Below are positions 29,501 to 38,500 of a stretch of 64,000 nucleotides of DNA, piece after piece. The stretch's first letter is position 1. Each line of letters starts with the position of its first letter. The notes beneath the pieces are model-generated. The model saw only the letters and a list, made by a program, of their open reading frames with translations. It made no database searches and was not told the origin of the DNA. The DNA lies in the NCBI RefSeq assembly GCF_028198165.1, contig NZ_CP116339.1, forward strand, positions 1,159,001 to 1,223,000, in the 5' to 3' direction. A program made the position numbers and the translations under genes. The DNA is from Pseudoxanthomonas sp. JBR18 (lineage in GTDB: Bacteria; Pseudomonadota; Gammaproteobacteria; Xanthomonadales; Xanthomonadaceae).

Positions 29501-29836
29501 CAGGGACAGGCCGGCCGCCGCGCTCAGGCCCAGCGCCGCGCCCAGGCTGCCGCCGTCGCGCAGGCGCTGCAGCGGCCAGGCCAGCAGCAGGGCCATGCCG
29601 GCGAACCCGCCCGCCCAGACCGCCAGCAGGGCCAGCAGGTCGCGCCGCAGGAAGCCGGCGCCGGCCATGCCGCGGGTCCGCGCGTGCCAGGACACGGCCA
29701 AGGCGAACGCCGGCTGCGCCAGCCAGGCGCCGGCCACGGCCAGCCAGCCGCCGAAGTAACTCAGCCCCGCCAGCACCAGGCCGGCGCCCATCGCGGCGGC
29801 CACGGCGGGCATCGGCGAACGGCCAGCATCAGGCAT
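26513..29836 (-). CDS. Large membrane-anchored ankyrin-repeat protein
   Basis: 1107 residues. The first 200 or so hold five or six hydrophobic helices (for example VAAAMGAGLVLAGLSYFGG and LLALLAVWAGGFAGMALLLAW), then a Pro-rich linker. From about residue 240 to the end there are some twenty ankyrin repeats with cores such as GNTPLHHAARSSDPGVAALL, GRSALHEAAFAGHEDILAALL, GMSALHLATALGNVPMVRRLI and GFGPLHLAALHGLLRVVQRLL. The repeat arm should face the cytoplasm and act as a docking surface. Partners are unknown. It overlaps the ycgL-like gene by 8 bases, so the two are coupled. Confidence 0.88.
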   Translation of the reverse strand: MPDAGRSPMPAVAAAMGAGLVLAGLSYFGGWLAVAGAWLAQPAFALAVSWHARTRGMAGAGFLRRDLLALLAVWAGGFAGMALLLAWPLQRLRDGGSLGAALGLSAAAGLSLILLWRTWPLWQAVECQGGRLSRHWRLMLERDAGDWHGLVVAFAAALAIGTGLALAWPALWPGHLRGLGAAVYVIALPLMHWGLQRTPRSGGLPVLEMPGRAAARPQPPAPVMEPVLAPAPRPASGPAQVAALYEAARSGRVERALELIEAGADPRALPPADARDQRSLAVLAAVLPDLRLLRQLIARGIDLNQAHAGMTPLLAATRDSWHGRPDAVTTLLTNGADPRQADRDGNTPLHHAARSSDPGVAALLRDAAAELDACNRDGLTPLGIACLAGNWRLAKFLLERGARPEAAGAQPVLVAAAATEEDDAAGVQLLLRHKAKVDARGTGGRSALHEAAFAGHEDILAALLAAGASVDARDDAQATPWLEAARGGRHRVLDTLAAAGADCQAVDARGRDALMLACAAERVTPALVQRLLTLGLDPARRTPDGQRASDLAAAAGRWSLVAVLDPDYPLPNAVSASEGQQPPPDQAPLGLLREALERGQFNGLAELARLCTPAELGSLLHAPALFASPQAVAWLLRHRAAGEERDVRGDVPLHANLARGPAAQPVIRVLLDAGLSPAGGAGLARFLAACSPGTDSVGAQALALELLQRGADPFATSPAGDPPLSLAVRLDWAPLVDALLVIGVDRETRDARGMSALHLATALGNVPMVRRLIAGGASPDARAADGQTPLGVALSSGRRDLADWLDWRGWTLPGRTLRPGDLPLAAMAGDADAVRKLLDLGFPVDAPDVQGCSALLRAAGGGHRPVVDLLLAHGADPQCAARTGATPLSAAVSMRQAGIVGALLDAGADLEYRLPGGVSVLMLAAALGLPDIAARLLTAGADVHAADAQGLTSLHCACLFGFIAHDRARLLALLDTLLLAGAQADGADAATVTPLLLLLGARAEPGTSCDEDVILAGLERLLDEEVSLEARDPRGFGPLHLAALHGLLRVVQRLLRAGADPELRDGLGRSAREVAIMRGFVDVAGELAPALVPGNGTPIARYLRDPR

Positions 29837-30086
29837 CGGGCGTTTCCCCGAGCAGCGGCTTGGGCGGGAACTGGAGGTGGAACCCGCGCGTGGCCAGGTT
29901 CTGGCGGACCACCGCCACGTCCTCGCGGGCCAGCTTGCGCTCGGGGGTCAGGGTCACGTCCAGGACGAAGGCCAGCTCACCCACCTGCGTGCGCAGCGGC
30001 TCGGGCAGGCAGGCGAAATCGTCACGCACGGCCAGATAGACGTAAGTGTCGGCCTTGCGCAGGCTCTTGTAGACGAACGCTTGCAT
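29829..30086 (-). CDS. YcgL domain-containing protein
   Basis: An 85-residue soluble protein. MQAFVYKSLRKADTYVYLA is the YcgL N-terminus, and LTPERKLAREDVAVVRQNLATRGFHLQFPP the C-terminal signature. The fold is known (E. coli YcgL structure) but not the function. It is the first gene of the unit with the ankyrin protein. Confidence 0.9.
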   Translation of the reverse strand: MQAFVYKSLRKADTYVYLAVRDDFACLPEPLRTQVGELAFVLDVTLTPERKLAREDVAVVRQNLATRGFHLQFPPKPLLGETPDA

Positions 30087-30271
30087 CAGGCGCGTGCGGA
30101 AGGTTCTTGAAGGAAAGTGTCACGATTGTGCGGGAATTGACGCAACGACGGAACCCGACGAGCGCCAGGCGCGCGTGCGGGCTTCAGGTGCCTGACCAGC
30201 ACGGCGTCGGTGCACAGCGCATCGACGACGCGTGGCTATACTCGTCTGTCATCTTTTGACACATCCCGCTG

Positions 30272-31483
30272 ATGCCGTCCCAGCCCCGCATGACGCCCCT
30301 GGCGATCACGGCCTACACCGCCACCACCGCCCTGGGCGCCGGCCGCCAGGCCCAGGCCCAGGCCCTCGACCAGCGCCGCAGTGGCCTGCGCGAGAACGAT
30401 TTCGGACCCGCGCCGCGGTTGGATTGCTGGATCGGCCGGGTGGACGGCGTCGAGGACGTCACCCTGCCGCCGGAGCTGGCGCAGTGGGACTGCCGCAACA
30501 ACCGCCTGGCCTGGCTGGCCCTGCAACAGGATGGGCTGCTGGAAGCGGCAAGTGCGGCGGGCGCGCGCTACGGCACCCACCGGGTGGCCGTGATCGTGGG
30601 CACCTCGACCTCCAGCATCGGGGCCAGCGAAGAGGCCTATACCCGCTTGGAAGAAGACGCCGAGGGCGCGCGCTTTCCCGACGACCTGCAGCGGCCCATC
30701 GTGCACACCCCGCACTCGCTCGGGGATTTCGTCCAGCACGCCACCGGCCTGGCCGGCCCCTGCATGACCGTGGCCACGGCGTGCTCTTCCAGCGCCAAGG
30801 TCTTCGCCCAGGCCGCACGTCTGATCGCCGCCGGGCTGGCCGATGCCGCGCTGGTCGGCGGCGTAGACACCCTGTGCGGCAGCGTGCTGTACGGCTTCAA
30901 CTCGCTGCAGTTGGTATCCAGGAACAAGTGCATGCCTTTCGACGCGGCCCGTGACGGGCTTTCGTTGGGCGAAGCCGGCGGCTTCGCCCTGGTCGAGCGC
31001 CCCGAGGCCGCCGACGGCGCCGTGCAGTTGCGCGGCTACGGCGAATCCAGCGACGCCCACCACATGTCCGCCCCGCACCCGGAGGGCCTGGGCGCGCAGC
31101 TGGCCATGCGCAATGCACTGGCCCGCGCCGGCATCGAGGCCGATCAGCTGGACTACCTCAATCTGCACGGCACCTCGACCCCGGCCAACGACACGGTCGA
31201 GGCGATCGCGGTGGCGGCCATGTTCCCCGACACCCTGCATGCGGCCTCGACCAAGGCCTGGACCGGCCATACCCTGGGCGCGGCGGGCATCGTCGAATCG
31301 GTGTTCGCGCTCATCGCGCTGGAGACTGGGCAACTGCCCGGCACGCTCAATTCCCAGACCCCCGATCCGGCCTGCGGTCCGCAGATCCGCTTCGCGCCCG
31401 AGCGGCGCACGGTGCAGTACGCCATGAACAACTCCTTCGGCTTTGGCGGCAACAATTGCGCGCTGGTGTTCGGCCGCGCATGA
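30272..31483 (+). CDS. Beta-ketoacyl-ACP synthase of the aryl-polyene/xanthomonadin cluster
   Basis: A 403-residue KAS I/II-type condensing enzyme. The catalytic triad is visible: Cys171 in TVATACSSSAK, His in LNLHGTSTPAND and His in KAWTGHTLGAAG, with the C-terminal NNSFGFGGNNCALVFG. It extends the ACP-bound polyene with malonyl units. The N-terminus TAYTATTALGAGR fits FabF-like enzymes of aryl-polyene loci. The stop overlaps the next gene (ATGA), so it starts a four-gene coupled operon. Confidence 0.92.
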   Translation: MPSQPRMTPLAITAYTATTALGAGRQAQAQALDQRRSGLRENDFGPAPRLDCWIGRVDGVEDVTLPPELAQWDCRNNRLAWLALQQDGLLEAASAAGARYGTHRVAVIVGTSTSSIGASEEAYTRLEEDAEGARFPDDLQRPIVHTPHSLGDFVQHATGLAGPCMTVATACSSSAKVFAQAARLIAAGLADAALVGGVDTLCGSVLYGFNSLQLVSRNKCMPFDAARDGLSLGEAGGFALVERPEAADGAVQLRGYGESSDAHHMSAPHPEGLGAQLAMRNALARAGIEADQLDYLNLHGTSTPANDTVEAIAVAAMFPDTLHAASTKAWTGHTLGAAGIVESVFALIALETGQLPGTLNSQTPDPACGPQIRFAPERRTVQYAMNNSFGFGGNNCALVFGRA

Positions 31484-32265
31484 AGTCGCCTGTCCTGTCC
31501 GCCCGCATCGCGGGCATCGGTTTCTGGTGTCGCGGCCTGCCCTCCTGGGACGCCGCGCAGTCCTTTGCCCGGGGCGGCGCCCTGCCCGAGCAGGCGCCGG
31601 CCAAGCCTGCGCCGCAGCTGCTGGCCCCCAACGAGCGGCGCCGTGCGCCGGAGACGGTGGCCGTGGCCTTGGAAGTGGCCCTGGCCGCCTGCCAGGCCGC
31701 CGGGCGTGATCCCAAGCTGCTGCCGTCGGTGTTCACCTCCACCCACGGCGACCTGGCCATCACCGACTACATGTGCCGGCAGCTGGCCGAGGATCCGGCC
31801 GGAATCTCGCCGATCCGCTTCCACAACTCGGTGCACAACGCCGCGGCTGGCTACTGGACCATCGGCGCCGGGACCCATGCCCCGGCCACCGCGCTGAGCG
31901 CCTTCCATGGCAGCTTCGCGCAGGGCCTGCTTGAAGCCCTGACCCAGCTGGCCACCGACACCGATGAAGTGCTGCTGGTGGGTTACGACAGCCAGTCGGC
32001 CGGGCCGCTGGGCCGGGTCTCGCACAGCCAGGGTCTGCTGGGCGCTGCGCTGGTCCTGAGCCGCACCGGCGAGGGCGCCGTGCTGCGCGCCAGTCTGGGC
32101 AGCGGCGGTCGCGACCGCGCCCCGGCCGGCCCGCTGGAACACCACGCCGCCGGCAACGCGATGGCGCCGATGCTGCCGCTGTTCGATGCGCTGGCCGCTG
32201 GCGCGTCGCACGCCCACCTGGACGCAGGCAACGGTGACGCGCTGCATGTGGAGCTCGCGCGGTGA
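31480..32265 (+). CDS. Ketosynthase-like protein, chain-length-factor type (PF13723)
   Basis: A 261-residue protein, only about the N-terminal half of a ketosynthase. ESP-type KS2 features are seen: LPSVFTSTHGDLAITDYMC, RFHNSVHNAAAGYWTIGAG and SAFHGSFAQGLLEAL. The KAS nucleophile motif (TACSS) is absent, so it is expected to pair with the preceding ketosynthase as a chain-length factor, as in aryl-polyene systems. The start overlaps the upstream stop (ATGA), and its own stop overlaps the next start (GTGA). Confidence 0.82.
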   Translation: MKSPVLSARIAGIGFWCRGLPSWDAAQSFARGGALPEQAPAKPAPQLLAPNERRRAPETVAVALEVALAACQAAGRDPKLLPSVFTSTHGDLAITDYMCRQLAEDPAGISPIRFHNSVHNAAAGYWTIGAGTHAPATALSAFHGSFAQGLLEALTQLATDTDEVLLVGYDSQSAGPLGRVSHSQGLLGAALVLSRTGEGAVLRASLGSGGRDRAPAGPLEHHAAGNAMAPMLPLFDALAAGASHAHLDAGNGDALHVELAR

Positions 32266-33074
32266 CGGCGCTGACGATGCAGGACGTGGCGGTGGTCATC
32301 CCCGCGCTCAACGAGAAACTGCGCATCCGCGAAGTGGTCAGCGACGCGCTGGCCGTGTGCCCGCACGTCATCGTGGTCGACGATGGCTCGGACGACGGCA
32401 CCAGCGCCTGCCTGAACGGCCTGCCGATCACCCTGATCCGCCATCCGCGGCGCATGGGCAAGGGTGCGGCGCTGCGCACCGGTTTCGCCGAGGCCGCTCG
32501 CATCGGCGCACAGGGCGTGATGACCATGGACGGCGACGGCCAGCACAAGGCCAGCGACTTCCCGCGCATGCTCGAAGCCGCCAACGCTTACCCGGGTTGG
32601 GTGGTCAACGGCGCGCGCCTGCGCAAGCGCGCCAGCCAGCCGACCATCCGCCGCATCGGCAACGACTTCGGCGACTGGGGCATCGCCTGGGCCTGTGGCT
32701 TCCGCCTGCGCGACACCCAGAGCGGGCAGCGCTTCTATCCGCGCAGTGTGTTCACGCTCGAAGGGGTGGAAGGCGAGGGCTTCGTGTTCGAGGCACAGAT
32801 GCTGATTTCCGCCGCGCGCCGCGCCAACGCGCGGCTGGTCTCGGTGCCGGTGGAAACCCGCTACCTGCACCTGGAAGGCGGCGAGTTCCGCCAAAGCCAT
32901 TTCCGCCTGGTCCACGATCTGGTCAAGATCACCGCGCACGTGGTGAGGCAGGTCTTTGCGTACGGCCACGTGCTGCGTGAATATCGCAACGCGCGCCGGC
33001 AGCCGCCGGTGATCCACGATCCCTCCGGTGAGTTCGCAACGGTACCCGCATCGTCTGCCGCCAAGGACGCCTAG
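32262..33074 (+). CDS. Family 2 glycosyltransferase of the pigment cluster
   Basis: A 270-residue GT-A fold enzyme starting at a GTG. VVIPALNEKLRI, HVIVVDDGSDDGT, RMGKGAALRTGF and the metal-binding GDG in MTMDGDGQHKASDF are the family motifs. The cytoplasmic nucleotide-sugar-dependent enzyme probably decorates or anchors the polyene ester. Such a gene is usual in xanthomonadin/aryl-polyene clusters. No strong transmembrane segment. Confidence 0.85.
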   Translation: MTALTMQDVAVVIPALNEKLRIREVVSDALAVCPHVIVVDDGSDDGTSACLNGLPITLIRHPRRMGKGAALRTGFAEAARIGAQGVMTMDGDGQHKASDFPRMLEAANAYPGWVVNGARLRKRASQPTIRRIGNDFGDWGIAWACGFRLRDTQSGQRFYPRSVFTLEGVEGEGFVFEAQMLISAARRANARLVSVPVETRYLHLEGGEFRQSHFRLVHDLVKITAHVVRQVFAYGHVLREYRNARRQPPVIHDPSGEFATVPASSAAKDA

Positions 33075-34700
33075 ATGACACAGCACACCGATGTCGCCAT
33101 CCTCGGCGGGGGCCTGGCCGGCCTGACCCTGGCTTTGCAGCTCAAGCGCCAGGATCCGGGTATGCAGGTGCAGGTGATCGAACGTCGCCGCCACCCGGTG
33201 GCCGAAGCGGCCTTCAAGGTGGGCGAATCGACCGTGGAAATCGGTGCGCACTACCTGGCCGACGTGCTGGACCTGCGCGCCCACCTGGATGCCGAGCACC
33301 TGCGCAAGTTCGGATTCCGCTTCTTCTTCTCCGATGGGCGCCACGATGTGGACCGCTGCACCGAGGTCGGCGTCAGCCAGCTACTGCCCACGCCGTCCTG
33401 GCAGATCGACCGCGGCCGCTTCGAGAACTTCCTGGCCCGGCACGCGGCCGAGCATGGCGTGCAATTCGTCGATGGCGCCACCGTGCGCGCCATTGAGCTC
33501 GACCAGGACGATGCACCGCACCGGGTGCGCTTCGAACGCGAGGGCGCGCTGCATGCGCTGGAGGCACGCTGGGTGATCGATGCCAGCGGTCGCGCCGGCC
33601 TGCTCAAGCGCCAGCTCGACCTGGCCCAGGACAACCCGCATCAGATCCACGCGGTCTGGTGGCGCGTGGACGGCCATGTCGATCCCAACGCCTGGTCGCA
33701 GAATCCGGACTGGCTGGCGCGCTGCACCCCGCCGGACCGCTGGCGCTCGACCAACCACATGTGCGGGCCGGGCTACTGGGTGTGGCTGATTCCGCTGTCC
33801 TCGGGCGCGCATTCGCTGGGCATCGTGTGCGACACGACGATGCATCCGCTGGAATCGATGAACACCCACGCCAAGGCCATGGATTGGCTGGCGCGGCACC
33901 AGCCGCAGGTGGCCGCCACGCTCGCGCGCGAAGAGCACGTGCTGCGCGATTTCGCGTTCTTCCGCAATGTGTCCTACGGCTGCCGACAGGTGTTCGGGGA
34001 GCATCGCTGGGCGATCACCGGCGAGGCCGGGCTGTTCCTGGATCCGTTCTACTCGCCGGGCACCGACTTCATCGCCATCTCCAACACCTACGTGGCCGAG
34101 CTGATCGCACGCGACCGCGCCGGCAAGGACATCGGCGCCTACGCCAGCGTCTACAACCAGCTCTACCAGGGCTTCTACGAGAACACCCTGACCCTGTACC
34201 AAGGCCAGTACGCGCTGTTCGGCGACGCCCAGGTGATGCCGGTCAAGGTGATCTGGGACTACACCTATTACTGGTCGCTGCTCGCACCGCTGTTCTTCGC
34301 CGGGCGCCTGACCGACATTTCGCTGCTGGGCCGACTGCGGCCGCTGTTCCAGCGTGGGCGCGCGCTCAACCTGAGCGTGCAGGCCCTGCTGGCCGACTGG
34401 GGCCAGCGCAACCTCGCCGCGCCGCCCGTGCTGGAAGACGGCCGCCTACTGGACCAGTACACCATCGGCTGGTTCCACGAACTCAACCGCGCACTCAACG
34501 ATGTGCTCGACACGGACGCGCTGGCGGCGCGCCTGCAGTCCAACGTCGCGCGCATGGAGTGGCTGGCCGGGGAAATCCTCACCCGTGCGCGGCGCCAGCA
34601 TCCGGAGATCGACGACCGCGGCCTGGGCGCGCTGCTGGCCGGTACAGAGATGCCGCCGGGCCGCTCGCTGAGTGATGCCTGGTACGCGGAAGCGACTTAG
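33075..34700 (+). CDS. FAD-dependent halogenase-like oxidoreductase (candidate brominase 1)
   Basis: A 541-residue flavoprotein: GxGxxG dinucleotide motif (AILGGGLAGLTLALQL), KVGESTVEIGAHY, WVWLIP at about 235-240 (the WxWxIP motif of flavin-dependent halogenases) and ITGEAGLFLDPFYSPGTDF (the FAD-binding GD-like block). Xanthomonadins are brominated aryl polyenes, so ring bromination is the natural guess; a monooxygenase role cannot be excluded. The gene starts one base after the glycosyltransferase stop and ends the rightward operon. The foreign island begins right after its stop. Confidence 0.82.
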   Translation: MTQHTDVAILGGGLAGLTLALQLKRQDPGMQVQVIERRRHPVAEAAFKVGESTVEIGAHYLADVLDLRAHLDAEHLRKFGFRFFFSDGRHDVDRCTEVGVSQLLPTPSWQIDRGRFENFLARHAAEHGVQFVDGATVRAIELDQDDAPHRVRFEREGALHALEARWVIDASGRAGLLKRQLDLAQDNPHQIHAVWWRVDGHVDPNAWSQNPDWLARCTPPDRWRSTNHMCGPGYWVWLIPLSSGAHSLGIVCDTTMHPLESMNTHAKAMDWLARHQPQVAATLAREEHVLRDFAFFRNVSYGCRQVFGEHRWAITGEAGLFLDPFYSPGTDFIAISNTYVAELIARDRAGKDIGAYASVYNQLYQGFYENTLTLYQGQYALFGDAQVMPVKVIWDYTYYWSLLAPLFFAGRLTDISLLGRLRPLFQRGRALNLSVQALLADWGQRNLAAPPVLEDGRLLDQYTIGWFHELNRALNDVLDTDALAARLQSNVARMEWLAGEILTRARRQHPEIDDRGLGALLAGTEMPPGRSLSDAWYAEAT

Positions 34701-34768
34701 CGCGATCACCGAAAGAGGCGCAATAATTTGCGACTGAAGCTCTCTCTTCCCAAGCGCAGCACTAGGCA

Positions 34769-35211
34769 TTGAGGGAGTCCCTAGGCGTCCATTACCAGCA
34801 TTTGAGCGCCGAGGAGCAGGGTACGGTATCGGCGTTGCGGCAGCGCAAGGCCTCCATCCGCGAAGTGGGTAGCGTGCTGAATCGTGCGTCGAGCACTATC
34901 TGCCGCGCACTGCGCCGCAAGGGCGATCACGCCAGCGACCTCCTGGGCCACAGCCCCGGCTACCAGACCACTTTGCCGGCGCGCACGCCAGACGCCCGCG
35001 TCGCGGGCCATGCACCCCGCGCAAACTCGATCCTAGAGGCCGGATTTGAGCCCACGCCCACAGCCTCCTGGCCCAGCGATGTTTACCCCAACACATTGCA
35101 TGCAAGCGGAAAAACGTGTCGCAGTGTGGAATCTACGAGAACACCAACGGTCTGCTGCGCCAGACCTGCCTGAGGGCAGGACCCGGGCGTCTACTTCCAA
35201 CGCTAGCTTGA
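34769..35211 (+). mobile_element. IS30-family transposase remnant
   Basis: The first frame from a TTG at 34769 reads HYQHLSAEEQGTVSALRQRK and ASSTICRALRRKGD, the helix-turn-helix N-terminus of IS30 transposases. The middle of the protein, including the DDE catalytic residues, is missing. About 350 bp on, in another frame (35137-35163), YENTNGLLRQ appears, which is the conserved IS30 C-terminal motif, followed by further decay. It is inactive, and marks the left edge of the island between the pigment operons. No clear terminal inverted repeats were found. Confidence 0.75.
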
Positions 35212-35511
35212 TGCTATCGCCTGTAGAAATAAGTCACCGACCGCACGCACCGACGGGCTTTCGCACGCCAATGGGAGCCTTCTTCGCCCGCCCGAAAGGC
35301 CGACCGGATTGATCAGGCGTTGCTGTTGGGACTTGAAACCGCCGAAATAGTTTCACCCCATTGACTTTCAGGCGCCACGCCGAGATAGTCGAGCTGTGCC
35401 ATCAATTGACCCGCCCAGGCGAATGCACTTGAGCTCACTCACCTGGTCGATGGAACTGCGCGTTTCGATATTCAAGGTCGCGCGACGTGTCATCTTGAAA
35501 AAGGGATTTTC
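35212..35511. other. Non-coding gap upstream of the RHS gene
   Basis: No convincing gene is seen. Composition falls toward AT-richer than the flanks, and an AAGGGA ribosome site sits just upstream of the RHS start at 35512. It presumably carries the RHS promoter, but no clear -35/-10 pair could be fixed by eye. Confidence 0.4.
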
Positions 35512-38500
35512 ATGGAATTATTCGGACGGTCGCTATATACGATCCTGAGGGCACTGCCTAGATACATCTATTCGTCTTCCAAGCAAGCGATGTTAATCAT
35601 GCTGGCAATGGTGGCGACCACGCAGTATGCGATCTCCCAAGAAATCAAGACGACCTGGAAGTCGACTGACATCGGCGTCAATGTCGGCTATAGCAGCGAG
35701 CGATCGGTACAAGATGCCATACAAGTAAAGTGGAAGTCGCAGTCTCCCCCCGACGCCAAATGGACCGTCTCCTCGGTAAAAACGTCTGAGATTGAATCTA
35801 TATATTTCTATGGAATCGAGCCTGTCAATACGGCCATCGGCCCCTGGCACTACTACAGATATCACCGTAGCGGCAACACTGACATTTATCATGACGATCC
35901 TGAGGATGATCAGCAGGTGGTCGCCTACCTGGTAGGCAACATGGTGAATCTATGTGGAGCCGATACTGCGGTCGACGTTACACACGAGGGCTGGGAAAAT
36001 GCAAAAATCTTGGAGCGGGGAGATAACGGAGATTCCAAGTCCGAATCCTTGAATTACTACTATCACGCTTCTCCCACCACGACTTGTCCATCTGGATTTA
36101 ATGGATACCACACAGTCTACCGTCGACGCACGACAGACTGCTTCAAATCGAGAAAGTTGAACACATCTAGCCACATGTGCGAATCTCGGTTTGTATCGTT
36201 GAAAAGTTATTACTCTCGGCTCGTCGCGCAAAGTGACCAATGCATAGGCAACCCCTGCGATCCAACAACAGGGGATAAGCATGAGTCAGCCATCGATTTT
36301 GGACTGGACTGGATTAATTTTACCCGCCATTTCCATTCCGTCATTGGTACCGGCACTTCAGGATTCGGAGCGGGTTGGGGCCATGAACACGCGATCCGAT
36401 TAAATATTGCTGCTGATAGCGATGGCAGCTTGACAGTATCTTACATTAACCCGCAGGGCTTCCAGATTCCTTTCCGCCTACAAGGCACATCCTACTTGGC
36501 TAGTGACGGCAGCGGCGATGTACTGCGCCAGGAGAATGGCGAGTGGGTCTTGGAGCGGGCCGACCGCACCCTGTGCTTCGACGCGCAGGGCAAGGTTCTC
36601 TGGCAACGACTGGATAGCGGCCTCCAGTGGACCTACGGCTATACAGGGAAATTGCTGACCACCATTGCAGGCTCGAGCGGTCGCTCGCTGCAACTGGTCT
36701 ACGACGGCGACCAGGCAAGCGGGAAACTGACCAGCATTGCCAGTGAAGGCGTGGTCTTAGTCGCCTACGGCTACGACGCTGGCGGCATGCTGGCGACCGC
36801 TAGCTACGCGGATGGCCGCAATGTGCAGTACCACTATGAAGACCCTGCCTTTCCCGCATTGCTTACCGGGGTTACGCGCGAAGACGGGCAACGCTACAGC
36901 ACCTTTACCTATGACGCGGCGGGCAGAGCGAGCAGCACCACTCATGCCAACGGGATTGATCGATTCACACTGACCTACCCGGCGACCGGCGGTTCCATTG
37001 CGAAAGATCCGCTTGGAAATGTGACCACGTACGGATTGGTCGGCACGCCAACTGGGCGTCCACCACAGTTTTCCGGTGCAAGCGACGAGGCGGGGCAGAG
37101 CGATCGCACCTATTATCCCGAATCTGCCGATTTTCGACGCCGCCTGGATACCGAGACCGATCGCAATGGTGTGATCACCAAGCACACCTATGCCGAGGCG
37201 ACGAAGGGCACGGCGGCACTGGAGGTACATACTGTCCAGGAAGGCCAGGGACTGCCTACTCAGCGGACCACGACGACCCGGACGCTGGCCAATTTCAACC
37301 GGCGATCTTCGGTCGAATCGGATGCCCGCCTGACCTCTTACACCCGCAATGCCCGCTTGCAGCCTCTTTCGGTGATCACGACCGACCTGGACTCCGGGCT
37401 GTCACGGATGACGACATTCGCCTACTGTGAGGCCGCTGACGTATCTGCCAGCGGCAGCGTCTGCCCTATCCTGGGACTAGTGAAATCGGTCGACGGCTCG
37501 CGCACGGACGTGACCGACCTCACCCAGTACGCCTATTACCCAGCCGATGATGCCGGCTGCGCCACTGGCGGCAATTGCGCTTACCGCAAGGGAGACCTGT
37601 GGAAGGTCACCAACGCCTTGGGTCAAGTCACCGAGACCCTGGCCTACGATGCGGCCGGCCGGAAGCTGTCGGTCAAGGACCCGAATGGCATGATCACTGA
37701 CTACAGCTACAGCCCGCGCGGCTGGCTGACCGCCATCAAGCTGCGCGGCACCAACGACGATAGCGAATCGGACGACCGCATTACGACCATCGCCTACTGG
37801 CCCACTGGCTTGGTCAAGCAGCTCACCCAGTCCGATGGCGCCTTCACCGCCTACACCTACGACGCGGCCCATCGCCTGACCGATATCAGCGACAACACGG
37901 GCAACACGATCCACTACACCCTGGACAATGCGGGTAACCGGATTGCCGAAGACACCAAGGATGCCAGCGGCACACTCAAGCGCACGCTCTCACGCGTCTA
38001 CAACCAGCTCGGCCAGCTGGAGACGCACGCCGATGCCGCGGCCAACCCCACCGACTTCGGTTACGACCCCAATGGCAACAACACTGCGATCACCGATGCG
38101 CTGGGCCATATCACCCAGCAGGATTATGATCCGCTCGACCGGCTTAAGCGCACGCTGCAGGACCCGGGCGGCATTGCCGCGCAGACCCAGTTCACGTACG
38201 ACGCGTTGGATAACCTGACTCAAGTGACCGACCCCAAGGGCCTGAAGACCACCTACACCTACAATGGCTTGGGCGATCTGACCACGCTGGTCAGCCCCGA
38301 CACCGGCACCACCCGCTACACCTACGACAGCGCCGGCAACCCGGTCGGCAAGACCGATGCGCAGGGCAGGATCACCACCTACACCTACGATGCGCTCAAT
38401 CGTTTGACTGAGCAGGCTTACGCCAACACCAGCTTCAACGTCACCTATACCTACGACGCCACGCAGAGCGTGTGCGCTGCTGGTGAAACCTTCACGGTCG

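Noticed and set aside
35046..35312. Short ORF after the IS30 remnant
   Set aside because: Its start matches fragments of the transposase C-terminus in a shifted frame (LPEGRTRAST), so it is part of the decayed insertion sequence, not a gene.
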